Part shown: positions 56,355 to 63,213 of the stretch, one piece after another
How positions within the stretch are numbered: position 1 is the stretch's first letter
How the letters are laid out: each line of letters starts with the position of its first letter
Source of the DNA: Runella salmonicolor
GTDB lineage: Bacteria > Bacteroidota > Bacteroidia > Cytophagales > Spirosomataceae
Reading direction: 5' to 3'
Assembly (NCBI RefSeq): GCF_024158025.1
Contig: NZ_JAMZEL010000011.1
Coordinates: forward strand, 1 to 64,000
Length of the DNA stretch: 64,000 nucleotides
Translations under genes and position numbers: made by a program
The notes under the pieces: generated by a model
What the model was told of the DNA's origin: nothing
Database searches by the model: none
What the model saw: only the letters and a program-made list of their open reading frames with translations

Positions 56355-56983
56355 TCAGTGGATTCAGATTTAGGATGAGCATGAAACATTACGTATTCAA
56401 TGGCTCTCATGGGAGTCACGTTATATTTGACCTTTGAATTGATAGCGTTGTGAAAGTCTTTAAATTTATCTTCATTGGTAATCTCCCCTAATTTTTTGAG
56501 ATACCCTAAATACAAATCAACATTGTCTACACCATAATGCTTCTTTGTTTCTTTCAAATAAGCGTAAATATTACTGTCCCAAATTGCGTATTTATCAGGA
56601 TTGATAAAGTGCAAAAGTTTAGAGGTACCAACCAAGGAATTATTTACACAAGCTTTTATTTCAACTATCTCGCTGCTATTAAGCAAATTACCTCGTTTTA
56701 CTTTGTTCAATGACTCTAACACTTTATCAATATGTGCAAATTCAAAGGTTAAAATAGTAGGCATCCAACCATAGACAAAGTGAGCAGCAATCACTAAATT
56801 GTCTATTGTGATTTCTTCTACCCCAGCAAAATACTGTACGAAAAAAGGATAAGCATTTTTGTAAGATTCACGTCTCTTCTTTCCTTGTTCATCTTCTTTG
56901 TTTGGGGACTCTGAAATAGATTTAAAGCTTTCTTCAAGCCTTTCTAAGCTTAGATTCTTAAGTATTTCCAAATTTTTATCCAT
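56351..56983 (-). CDS. Unknown A+T-rich gene, 210 residues
   Basis: I do not recognise the family with confidence. The protein is soluble, highly charged and mostly helical. It starts with MDKNLEILKNLSLERLEESF and has a central SKLLHFINPDKYAIWDSNIY. Motifs of the type LHFxxPxxxPIWDS occur in hypothetical proteins I associate with accessory or phage-linked genes, but I cannot name one. Counting the lines 56401-56580 gives 60 G+C in 180, against 61 in 120 at 57001-57120 in the next gene, so composition is foreign to its neighbours. It is placed inside the operon with a 10-bp gap before it and a 4-bp overlap after it, so it is translated as part of the transcript. Confidence 0.75.
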   Translation of the reverse strand: MDKNLEILKNLSLERLEESFKSISESPNKEDEQGKKRRESYKNAYPFFVQYFAGVEEITIDNLVIAAHFVYGWMPTILTFEFAHIDKVLESLNKVKRGNLLNSSEIVEIKACVNNSLVGTSKLLHFINPDKYAIWDSNIYAYLKETKKHYGVDNVDLYLGYLKKLGEITNEDKFKDFHNAINSKVKYNVTPMRAIEYVMFHAHPKSESTE

Positions 56984-56993
56984 TCTGATAGGG

Positions 56994-59585
56994 CTATTTC
57001 GCTTTCTGTTCGGTTGCTTGACTCACATACTGATTCAATTCTTTGGCCGTCCAAGGCACTACTCTTCCCTGCGAAGTATGTCTGGTTTTACCGACAATCC
57101 CCTTGCTTACCGGGCCCGCATTGTTGCCCCATTCGTTGCGGATATACATCAATATTGCCATAATAGCCCCGTCGTCCATTGTAGAATGAGAAGGCATAAC
57201 AGGCAGAATGTCAGGAACATCGTACAGCTTTCCTGCCACATCAAGTGGGCCTTCCATGCCGTGCAATACAATGAGCGCCAGCCGTTTTTCATCCCCCAAC
57301 ACCCACGAAGACTCTACCAAGGGCGGACCAAAACGGCTAAGTCCTGCCCCGTCACTGCCGTGGCAACCCGCGCAGGTAGTGAGATAATGTTGACGCCCCA
57401 GCGCAAACTGTTGCTGCTGTTCATCATTCAATAAACTCTGCTGAACTTGGCTCGCCTGGGCTACGTGGCCGGGCCATTCAAACAACGCCGAAGCGGTTTG
57501 TAGTCGCGTTTTTTGGAGAGGCTCCCAGTCGGTACGGGCAAACAACGTAGGTGCTGACGAAAGCCGAATGGGCTTAAGTTTGCGGTTTTTACCCTGAATA
57601 GACATGGCGGTAAGCATCGTTTTTTGCTGCCAACCAAACGACGCTTTGTCGACATCCAGCATCGCTAACAGCGCCGACATCTCCTTGGCATCCCGTTTAC
57701 GAACAACGGCCGTCGTCAGCATTTCTAGAAATATTTCTTTCTCTGGTTGCGACGTTTGCCATTGAGGTGATTTCAACAATGATGCTAGAAAGTTAAATTC
57801 ACGGTTGTATAAACTACTCATGACCGCATCGCGCATCAGCGGAAAAGTGATATTTTTCGTTAAAATTCTCGCCAACAAGGGTTGAGCTGCTTCGGGTTCA
57901 AGAACGTACGCAGAAAGGGCCATTTGAAGTACCTGTTCGGGGGCGGCATTCTCCTCTATCTGCCCCATAATTTGCTGTAATTTCACACGCACTGTCGCGT
58001 CTTTCTTCGCAAAAGGCTCCAATAGACGAAGCGCATTGGCGCTAACCAAAGGATTTTTATCCACCAATAATATAAAAAGTAAGTCGGCGGAAGTGGAATG
58101 AAGGCCTTCGAGCGTCCATAAAGCATGAAAACGAGCCAAGTGGTTGGCGCCGTTTAGCACCAAATCCGTCAATAACGGAATGCTTTGTTTATCATTTCGC
58201 TCAACGAGCAAACGTTGCGCCATGTCTCGTTGCCACCCTTCGGTATGCGACAGGGCCGCTACCAACTCCGCCGAAGATGCCTTCGATAACTTACGCGGCT
58301 TGGTGGGTTTCCAGTCGGCTGGAACGATCCGCCAAATACGCCCCCGATTGATGGGTTGCATCAATTTTCGGGTGAGGGTTTGCTCTTTTAAATAGGGAGT
58401 TACGTAGGCCCCGTGCTGAATGAGTCCACGGTACATATCAGCCACGTACAAGGCCCCGTCGGGTCCAGTCGTCAAAGCTACGGGGCGAAAGCGTTCGTCG
58501 GTCGAAGCCAGAAATTCTTTGCCCGGGTGCGGGTCTCGGGCCGATACCATAAAGCCCGTTTTGTCTACCACATTGCGTTTGATGAGATTTCCCGCAGGCT
58601 CACACACAAATACATTTCCGTTGTATTCTTTGGGAAAAACACCGCCCCTGAGCACCAACGGGGAGCACGCTGCCGTAAACTCTAGCAATCTTCCCGTAGC
58701 ATCCAATGTTCCAGGAATATACCCCCGATTGACGGCGGGATTGGGCCGTATGGGATAAATCCGACGGTCAATCGTAAACCCGTGGTCAATACCCGTAGTA
58801 GGTGTGTGGTTTTTATTGCGTGAAAGGTAATTGGGCGGCACCAAATCTCCGTGCAACTGCGACCAGTTGTAGTTATAATAAAGACGCCCTTCATCATCGT
58901 GGCTCATGCCCCATTGTCCCCGAAATTCGGTACTATCGCGCCGCCATTTGCCATCCTCAAGCCGATACCGTAAACGCGATTTGGCGTTGTAAATCCAGTT
59001 GTCCGTGTTGAGCATCAGCCCATTGTCTGTATGTTCGGGCAAGCCATTGCGGGCGTAGGTAGAATCAAGGAGTATTTTGGATTCGGCTTTTAGGTTTCCA
59101 TCCAAGTCTTGCGCCAACCACAGGGAATTATTGGCGGCCACAAGCGCACCGCCTTTGACCAACGCGATGGCCCGGGGCATCACCAATCCATCCAAAAAAA
59201 CGGTACTGTGGTCCATTGTTCCGTCGCCGTTTTTATCTTCGAGCACCGAAATCCGTCCCACGGGTTTTTCCTCACCTTCTCCGTCGATGGTGGGCATAAA
59301 CCCCCTCATTTCGACTACCCAAAGCCGTCCGTCTTCATCAAAAGTAACCACCACGGGTGCCTGAATCATTGGTTCGGCAGCCACTAATTGTATTTTAAAA
59401 CCCGGTTCAAGCTGGAAGGTCAGTTTCTCTTCGGCAGGCGTTTTGGCGGGAGAAGGCCCGTCCTTTTGTTGGGTCGACAACAGGGCAAATATGCTCATAC
59501 CCCCTGCCAATCCGACGCAAATGCTCCCTCTTGAATACGTCCAGAATTTCCTGTATAATTTAGCTTTGAGGTTAAAACGAGTCAT
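56994..59585 (-). CDS. PVC-type membrane-bound dehydrogenase with HEAT repeats and cytochrome c domain
   Basis: 863 residues. An N-terminal anchor (SICVGLAGGMSIFALL) precedes a beta-propeller of the soluble-sugar-dehydrogenase / PVC type (LEPGFKIQLVAAEPMIQAPV, DEDGRLWVVEMRGFMPT, LTTGPDGALYVADMYRGLIQ). The region about 430-650 is a HEAT-like helical solenoid (LLTDLVLNGANHLARFHALW). The C-terminus is a cytochrome c domain with haem site C738-A-G-C-H742 and a likely axial Met797 in LPVMPSHS. Such proteins oxidise sugars or polyols in the periplasm and pass electrons on through the haem. It is the first gene of the cluster, followed by the unknown gene 10 bp later. Confidence 0.88.
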   Translation of the reverse strand: MTRFNLKAKLYRKFWTYSRGSICVGLAGGMSIFALLSTQQKDGPSPAKTPAEEKLTFQLEPGFKIQLVAAEPMIQAPVVVTFDEDGRLWVVEMRGFMPTIDGEGEEKPVGRISVLEDKNGDGTMDHSTVFLDGLVMPRAIALVKGGALVAANNSLWLAQDLDGNLKAESKILLDSTYARNGLPEHTDNGLMLNTDNWIYNAKSRLRYRLEDGKWRRDSTEFRGQWGMSHDDEGRLYYNYNWSQLHGDLVPPNYLSRNKNHTPTTGIDHGFTIDRRIYPIRPNPAVNRGYIPGTLDATGRLLEFTAACSPLVLRGGVFPKEYNGNVFVCEPAGNLIKRNVVDKTGFMVSARDPHPGKEFLASTDERFRPVALTTGPDGALYVADMYRGLIQHGAYVTPYLKEQTLTRKLMQPINRGRIWRIVPADWKPTKPRKLSKASSAELVAALSHTEGWQRDMAQRLLVERNDKQSIPLLTDLVLNGANHLARFHALWTLEGLHSTSADLLFILLVDKNPLVSANALRLLEPFAKKDATVRVKLQQIMGQIEENAAPEQVLQMALSAYVLEPEAAQPLLARILTKNITFPLMRDAVMSSLYNREFNFLASLLKSPQWQTSQPEKEIFLEMLTTAVVRKRDAKEMSALLAMLDVDKASFGWQQKTMLTAMSIQGKNRKLKPIRLSSAPTLFARTDWEPLQKTRLQTASALFEWPGHVAQASQVQQSLLNDEQQQQFALGRQHYLTTCAGCHGSDGAGLSRFGPPLVESSWVLGDEKRLALIVLHGMEGPLDVAGKLYDVPDILPVMPSHSTMDDGAIMAILMYIRNEWGNNAGPVSKGIVGKTRHTSQGRVVPWTAKELNQYVSQATEQKAK

Positions 59586-59715
59586 TAGAAAGGTGTTTTT
59601 TGGTAGCTGACCTTGCTATTGACTTTACAAGAATAAATTGAACAATTTTTACTGAATCAATTTTAAGAAGTAAGGGGAGAGTCAAAAACCCTACTTACAT
59701 TTCCCCATATAAAAC

Positions 59716-59749
59716 AAATAAAAAAAGCCGATTCTTTCGAATCGGCTCC
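59716..59749 (-). terminator. Terminator of the RRM gene
   Basis: On the minus strand AGCCGATTC pairs perfectly with GAATCGGCT around GAAA and is followed by TTTTTTATTTG. It lies 24 bp after the stop. Confidence 0.9.
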
Positions 59750-59772
59750 CTACAGAAATCATGTAGTTATTA

Positions 59773-60147
59773 TTACCAACGTTTCTTGAAATCGTTGTCA
59801 CGGCCACCACCGCCACCGCCATAGCCGCCACGGCTTCCGCCGCCACTGCCACCACGATTGCCGCCGCCGCCAAAACCGCCACCGCCACCAGTGCGTGGAC
59901 GATCTTCACGGGGACGTGCTTCGTTTACAACGAGCACTTTACCCATAAAATCAAATTCATTCAACTGTGAAATGGCTTGCTTAGCCTCGTCGTCATTAGG
60001 CATTTCGACAAAAGCGAAACCCCGGCTCTTACCCGTAAACTTGTCCATGATAATGCGGGCAGAAGATACCTCGCCAAATTCCTCGAATAATTCGCGTAAT
60101 TCGTCATCGTTCGCCTTGAACGGGACGTTTGCTACATAAATGTTCAT
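59773..60147 (-). CDS. RRM-domain RNA-binding protein with glycine-rich tail
   Basis: 124 residues from the start MNIYVANVPFKANDDEL. The open frame runs 297 bp further upstream, but that part has no RRM similarity and would carry the leader, so I reject it. One RRM: RNP2 IYVANV at 3-8, RNP1 KSRGFAFV at 40-47, closing strand VLVVNEARPRED. From residue 87 the tail is Gly/Arg/Asn-rich (RGG-like boxes) and ends DNDFKKRW. Single-RRM proteins with glycine-rich tails occur in cyanobacteria and Bacteroidota and are often cold induced; they bind single-stranded RNA. The leader is about 115 nt if the -7 box at 60269 is used. Confidence 0.9.
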   Translation of the reverse strand: MNIYVANVPFKANDDELRELFEEFGEVSSARIIMDKFTGKSRGFAFVEMPNDDEAKQAISQLNEFDFMGKVLVVNEARPREDRPRTGGGGGFGGGGNRGGSGGGSRGGYGGGGGGRDNDFKKRW

Positions 60148-60179
60148 TTGTTTGATCAGTAAAAACGTTTGGTGCGCTA

Positions 60180-60208
60180 CGGACGGCCTTCGATCTAAAC
60201 TCCGTCCG
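60180..60208 (-). other. Stem-loop in the leader of the RRM gene
   Basis: CGGACGG (60180-60186) and CCGTCCG (60202-60208) pair perfectly around 15 nt. It lies 33 bp upstream of the RRM start, inside the presumed 5' untranslated region. It might be an autoregulatory or temperature-responsive element; no family match known to me. Confidence 0.45.
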
Positions 60209-60268
60209 ACAGATGACAAGTACGCAGCAATGCGGTCGAGAGAAACAGAGAAACTTCCAATAGCGAGA

Positions 60269-60276
60269 CAAAGGTA
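60269..60276 (-). promoter_or_regulatory. Putative -7 box of the RRM gene
   Basis: On the minus strand TACCTTTG matches TAnnTTTG exactly, 121 bp upstream of the start. No -33 TTTG at 19-21 bp is visible. The predicted transcript has a leader of about 115 nt. Confidence 0.45.
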
Positions 60277-60442
60277 AAAACTAATTTTCTCATTTTTTAT
60301 ATCCCTTCCAAGGATTTTACAGAAATTTCTCAGAAAAGCGCAACCCCTAAGTGATTTTTTCCGTACATACTTTTTGTAAGGCTGAGGGAGCTTGGACTTA
60401 CAGGGCATGTTTGCCTTTATTATTTGAGGAACGCACACGCGC

Positions 60443-60486
60443 AAGTCGGGGACAGCAACTGCCGTCCTCGACTTTTTTTGTTTTTA
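60443..60486 (+). terminator. Orphan plus-strand terminator
   Basis: AAGTCGGGGAC (60443-60453) pairs with GTCCTCGACTT (60464-60474) with one wobble pair. An inner GCA/TGC match further closes the loop, and TTTTTTTGTTTTTT follows. Polarity is clearly plus, yet there is no plus-strand gene upstream in the 371-bp gap 60148-60518. On the minus strand the hairpin is not followed by T. The gap contains the RRM leader and otherwise no recognisable gene. Confidence 0.7.
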
Positions 60487-60518
60487 AGGGGAATAAACAA
60501 AGGATTTTCAGCCGTTAT

Positions 60519-61271
60519 TTATTGATTTAAAACCCGCAAACCCGCGTTTTTAAACTCCTCTATTTTGTCTTCTTCCTGCTCATCAGTCACCAATACATCC
60601 ACCAATTGAAGGGGCGCAAAGGTCAGGTATCGGTTTCGGCCCAACTTAGAAGAATCACACAACAAGTAAGTTACATGGGCATTGGCAGCCATAGCTTTGG
60701 TCATTTCAGCCTCTTTTTCGCTTCCAGCACTCAGGCCGTTTTCTGTTGAAATGCCATCTACTCCCAGAAAGGCTTTGTTGGCACGGTACCGTTGAATGTG
60801 TTCGGTGGCAATGATTCCATGAACAGCCTGACGCTCATTATCCAATTCACCACCAATCAAATTGATGGAAACTTCCGTATTCATCAGCTCGTACACCACA
60901 GGCAGGGAATTGGTAATGACCTTTATTTTTTTGTTTTTGATGAACGGGCAAAGCCGAAAAACGGTACTGCCACAATCCATAAAAATCACGTCTCCGTCGT
61001 TGATTTCAGCCGCTGCCAAACGACAGATATGCTCCTTTTTTTCGGCATTGACTCCTGATTTTTGCGCAAAACTGACGGGTGGGTTCACCAGACTCAATTT
61101 CATGGCTCCGCCGTGGGTGCGGTAAATGAGACCATCGGCCGCCATTTGCCCCAAATCGCGCCTTATCGTAATCTCCGAAGTATCAATCAATTGCGCCAAT
61201 TCCTTGACTTCTGCCTCCCCTTTTTCTTCAACGATTTTTAAAATGATTTGCTTTCTGCTTTGATAACTCAT
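60519..61271 (-). CDS. DeoR/GlpR-family transcriptional regulator
   Basis: 250 residues. The N-terminal winged helix-turn-helix has the DeoR signature KELAQLIDTSEITIRRDLGQ and LIYRTHGGAM. The C-terminal DeoR effector domain has EHICRLAAAEINDGDVIFMD, then CGSTVFRLCPFI, VITNSLPVVYEL, NLIGGELDNERQAVHG, and a sugar-phosphate-binding FLGVDGISTENGLSAGSEKE. Such regulators usually repress sugar genes and are released by a phosphorylated sugar. The divergent nudK gene and two 16-bp repeats between the two starts make autoregulation and control of nudK likely. A kinase gene follows nudK in convergent orientation. Confidence 0.92.
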   Translation of the reverse strand: MSYQSRKQIILKIVEEKGEAEVKELAQLIDTSEITIRRDLGQMAADGLIYRTHGGAMKLSLVNPPVSFAQKSGVNAEKKEHICRLAAAEINDGDVIFMDCGSTVFRLCPFIKNKKIKVITNSLPVVYELMNTEVSINLIGGELDNERQAVHGIIATEHIQRYRANKAFLGVDGISTENGLSAGSEKEAEMTKAMAANAHVTYLLCDSSKLGRNRYLTFAPLQLVDVLVTDEQEEDKIEEFKNAGLRVLNQ

Positions 61272-61290
61272 CTCAACTCATTTATTTTGC

Positions 61291-61326
61291 TCAAAAATAA
61301 TCAAATCCATTCAAAAACAATCAAAT
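61291..61326. promoter_or_regulatory. Two direct repeats, probable DeoR-family operators
   Basis: TCAAAAATAATCAAAT (61291-61306) and TCAAAAACAATCAAAT (61311-61326) match at 15 of 16 positions and are spaced exactly 20 bp apart. They fill the 63-bp gap between the DeoR and NudK start codons. DeoR-family regulators often bind direct TTTGA/TTTCG-like repeats; read on the minus strand each unit contains TTTGATT and TTTTTGA. Function is inferred from position and spacing. Confidence 0.6.
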
Positions 61327-61334
61327 TAACAGCC

Positions 61335-61916
61335 ATGAATAACCCAAATGTTAAAATCATTGAAGAAAAACTGCTTTCAGACAATTGGTATACCCTCAAA
61401 AAAATCACCTTTGATTACCGAAATCCTGCGGGGCAATGGGCCCAACAATCACGTGAAGCCTACGACCGGGGCAACGGCGCTGTGATTCTTCTTTACAACC
61501 GGGAAAGCCAAACCGTGATTCTTACCCAACAATTCAGAATGCCAACCTACGTCAACGGCAACGCTACGGGAATGTTAATTGAGGCTTGTGCGGGATTGCT
61601 CGACAAAGATAACGCCGAAGATTGTATTAGAAGAGAGACCGAAGAAGAAACGGGCTACCGAATTACGCAGGTAAAGAAAATTTTTGAAGCCTACATGTCG
61701 CCCGGTTCCGTGACCGAAATTCTTTACTTTTTCGTGGCCGAATATCACAAAGACATGAAAGTCAACGAGGGCGGCGGAGCCGAACATGAGCAGGAAAACA
61801 TACAGGTGCTAGAGCTTCCCTTCCAACAGGCGCTCCAAATGATAGAAACGGGCGAAATCAAAGACGGAAAAACGATTATGCTGCTTCAATACGCCCATAT
61901 TCACGGGCTTTTGTAA
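61335..61916 (+). CDS. nudK: Nudix hydrolase, GDP-mannose pyrophosphatase NudK-like
   Basis: 193 residues from the ATG chosen; the frame is open further upstream but runs through the repeats and into the DeoR start. The sequence pattern follows NudK: TLKKITFDYRNPAGQW, REAYDRGNGAVILLYN, and ACAGLLDKDNAEDCIRRETE leading into EETGY, the Nudix box. In this box the REXXEEXG part is intact, but the first position GX5E has Asn instead of Glu. NudK hydrolyses GDP-mannose to mannose-1-phosphate and GMP. The gene is divergent from the DeoR regulator and stops 3 bp before the convergent sugar kinase gene. Confidence 0.85.
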   Translation: MNNPNVKIIEEKLLSDNWYTLKKITFDYRNPAGQWAQQSREAYDRGNGAVILLYNRESQTVILTQQFRMPTYVNGNATGMLIEACAGLLDKDNAEDCIRRETEEETGYRITQVKKIFEAYMSPGSVTEILYFFVAEYHKDMKVNEGGGAEHEQENIQVLELPFQQALQMIETGEIKDGKTIMLLQYAHIHGLL

Positions 61917-61919
61917 AAT

Positions 61920-62762
61920 TCATTGCGGCCGATGGTAGAGCGCCAAACCTGCAATGGGCGTTTCCATGATGTGCCCCACCACAATGCCTTTTTCGGCAGC
62001 AGCCCGGCGCAGAATATCGCTGTAATAAAAAGCAACAGAGCCCACAAAATGAGCTTTATATTTTTGATAATCAGGAAGTTTGCAGACGTATTTGGTCAAA
62101 AATTCAATAAACGCATCATACACCAATTTGTACGCAAACGGATGGCTGCGGTTGTCGAACAAAAACTTAGAAAAAGTAGCAAAGTAGCGATTGGGAAACG
62201 ACTTTTTATAGGCATTTTCCAACACGATTTCACGATTTAGCCCGTAGCGCTTGGCAAATTTTTCTGCTAAGTCTTCGGGCATTTCTTTCTGTAAAAACGC
62301 CGTCACGAGGGTTTTGCCCAAATAACCGCCGCTGCCTTCGTCGCCGAGCCAAAAACCCAGCGAGGGGATTTTATCGGCTATGTCGCGCCCATCGTACAAA
62401 CAGTTGTTGGAGCCCGTACCCAAGATACAGGCAATGCCCGCTTCGTGTCCACAAAGCCCACGCGCCGCACCGAGCATATCACTATCGACTTCGATGGTTT
62501 GGGCCGTCGGGAAAACGGCCTGTAATCCGCGTCGTACAATGGCACAGGGTTCTTCCCCTGCGCATCCCGTGCCGTAAAAATGAATTTCGGTTACTTCGCC
62601 TTCGACCGCAGGCAGTAAGTTTTGGGTCAATTCGGCCGCAATGGATTCAGATGTTTGGTAATATGGGCTCAGACCTATCGTTTTTGCCTGTTGAATTCCT
62701 CCTTGTGGGTTGATGATGCGCCAATCGGTTTTGGTCGCGCCGCTGTCTGCTATTAAAATCAT
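61920..62762 (-). CDS. N-acetylglucosamine kinase-like protein (BadF/BadG/BcrA ATPase fold)
   Basis: 280 residues. The actin-like ATPase phosphate-1 motif MILIADSGATKTDWRI is at the N-terminus. ACILGTGSNNCLYDGR is the phosphate-2 region, and SLGFWLGDEGSGGYLGKTLV is a strong mark of GlcNAc-kinase-type members. AHFVGSVAFYYSDILRR is the adenosine motif. The length is normal for the Bacteroidota group. It would phosphorylate an aminosugar released from peptidoglycan, chitin or glycans. It is convergent with nudK, stops meeting within 3 bp, and probably supplies a sugar phosphate sensed by the DeoR regulator. Confidence 0.85.
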   Translation of the reverse strand: MILIADSGATKTDWRIINPQGGIQQAKTIGLSPYYQTSESIAAELTQNLLPAVEGEVTEIHFYGTGCAGEEPCAIVRRGLQAVFPTAQTIEVDSDMLGAARGLCGHEAGIACILGTGSNNCLYDGRDIADKIPSLGFWLGDEGSGGYLGKTLVTAFLQKEMPEDLAEKFAKRYGLNREIVLENAYKKSFPNRYFATFSKFLFDNRSHPFAYKLVYDAFIEFLTKYVCKLPDYQKYKAHFVGSVAFYYSDILRRAAAEKGIVVGHIMETPIAGLALYHRPQ

Positions 62763-62800
62763 AATTTTTCTATCACTCCCTTTTTTTCGCTGCCATTTTT

Positions 62801-62820
62801 TGTCATTCCGTAGGAATCTA
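62801..62820. repeat. Dispersed ATTCCGTAGGAAT-type element
   Basis: The 20-mer TGTCATTCCGTAGGAATCTA contains the perfect palindrome ATTCC-GTA-GGAAT. I remember this string as a frequent intergenic element in Cytophagales genomes, but I see only one copy in this window. It is located in the 451-bp gap 62763-63213, which otherwise holds the element at 62897 and the broken antitoxin gene. Confidence 0.4.
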
Positions 62821-62896
62821 TTTCAATCGGTGTTTTTTTTGGTAGAAACCAATAGTCTTCTTCGTAAAATTATACTGAATAAAGCAAACGATTTGG

Positions 62897-62939
62897 AACA
62901 CGGATGACACTGATATTCTAACACGGATTTTCACGGATA
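62897..62939. repeat. ACACGGAT-type repeat element
   Basis: The segment contains AACACGGATGACACTGATA, then TAACACGGATTTTCACGGAT: three ACGGAT words in 43 bp, spaced 26 and 11 bp. It adjoins the broken end of the antitoxin pseudogene. From memory, similar GTGTCATCCGTG-like strings are dispersed in many Bacteroidota and other environmental genomes. It may be what replaced the missing 3' part of the pseudogene. Confidence 0.45.
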
Positions 62940-62944
62940 AATGA

Positions 62945-63160
62945 AAAATCTTCGGCAGAAATGGTTTTCATTTTACCTTGCTTCTATTTGTTTCAACTCC
63001 TCAAATCCCTGCTTAATATTCTTCCACGTTTTTTTTGTGAAGGCGTAAGTTGTGCCTCAAGCGGGGATTCCTGCTTCACTTTCACAAATTTAAGATTACG
63101 AACCAACTGTATAAAAAATTCGTATTGTTGGTCAGGCACTTGAATGGTTATTTGACGCAT
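62945..63160 (-). pseudogene. Broken antitoxin-like gene with frameshifts
   Basis: From the ATG at 63160 the frame reads MRQITIQVPDQQYEFFIQLV, then RNLKFVKVKQ, and so on for 55 codons to a TGA at 62993-62995. After an A8 tract (63029-63036 on the plus strand is T8) a one-base shift gives KKTWKNIKQGFEELKQIEA, which fits the usual ending of this small-protein family. A second shift would restore KMKTISAEDF. After that the sequence passes into the ACGGAT repeat element. So at least two indels and loss of the 3' end are visible. The family is one I associate with antitoxins next to RelE/ParE toxins in Bacteroidota; no toxin gene remains. An exact -7 box lies upstream. Confidence 0.6.
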
Positions 63161-63177
63161 AGCCGTAAGTGTTTCGA

Positions 63178-63185
63178 CAAAGTTA
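63178..63185 (-). promoter_or_regulatory. Putative -7 box of the antitoxin pseudogene
   Basis: On the minus strand TAACTTTG matches TAnnTTTG exactly, 17 bp before the ATG at 63160, so the transcript would be nearly leaderless. The opposite lipB start lies 28 bp away. Confidence 0.4.
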
Positions 63186-63213
63186 GGTAATTTCGCCTTT
63201 TCGTTAGTGATGT

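Noticed and set aside
60148..60444. N-terminal extension of the RRM protein by 99 residues
   Set aside because: The RRM fold begins at MNIYVANV, the extension has no RRM-like or signal features, and an exact -7 box lies inside it.
61248..61334. Upstream extension of the NudK frame
   Set aside because: It would overlap the DeoR start and translate the operator-like repeats. Homology starts at the ATG at 61335.
62961..63143. Plus-strand 60-residue frame with hydrophobic start
   Set aside because: It is the reverse strand of the broken antitoxin gene, whose minus-strand reading makes better protein sense.
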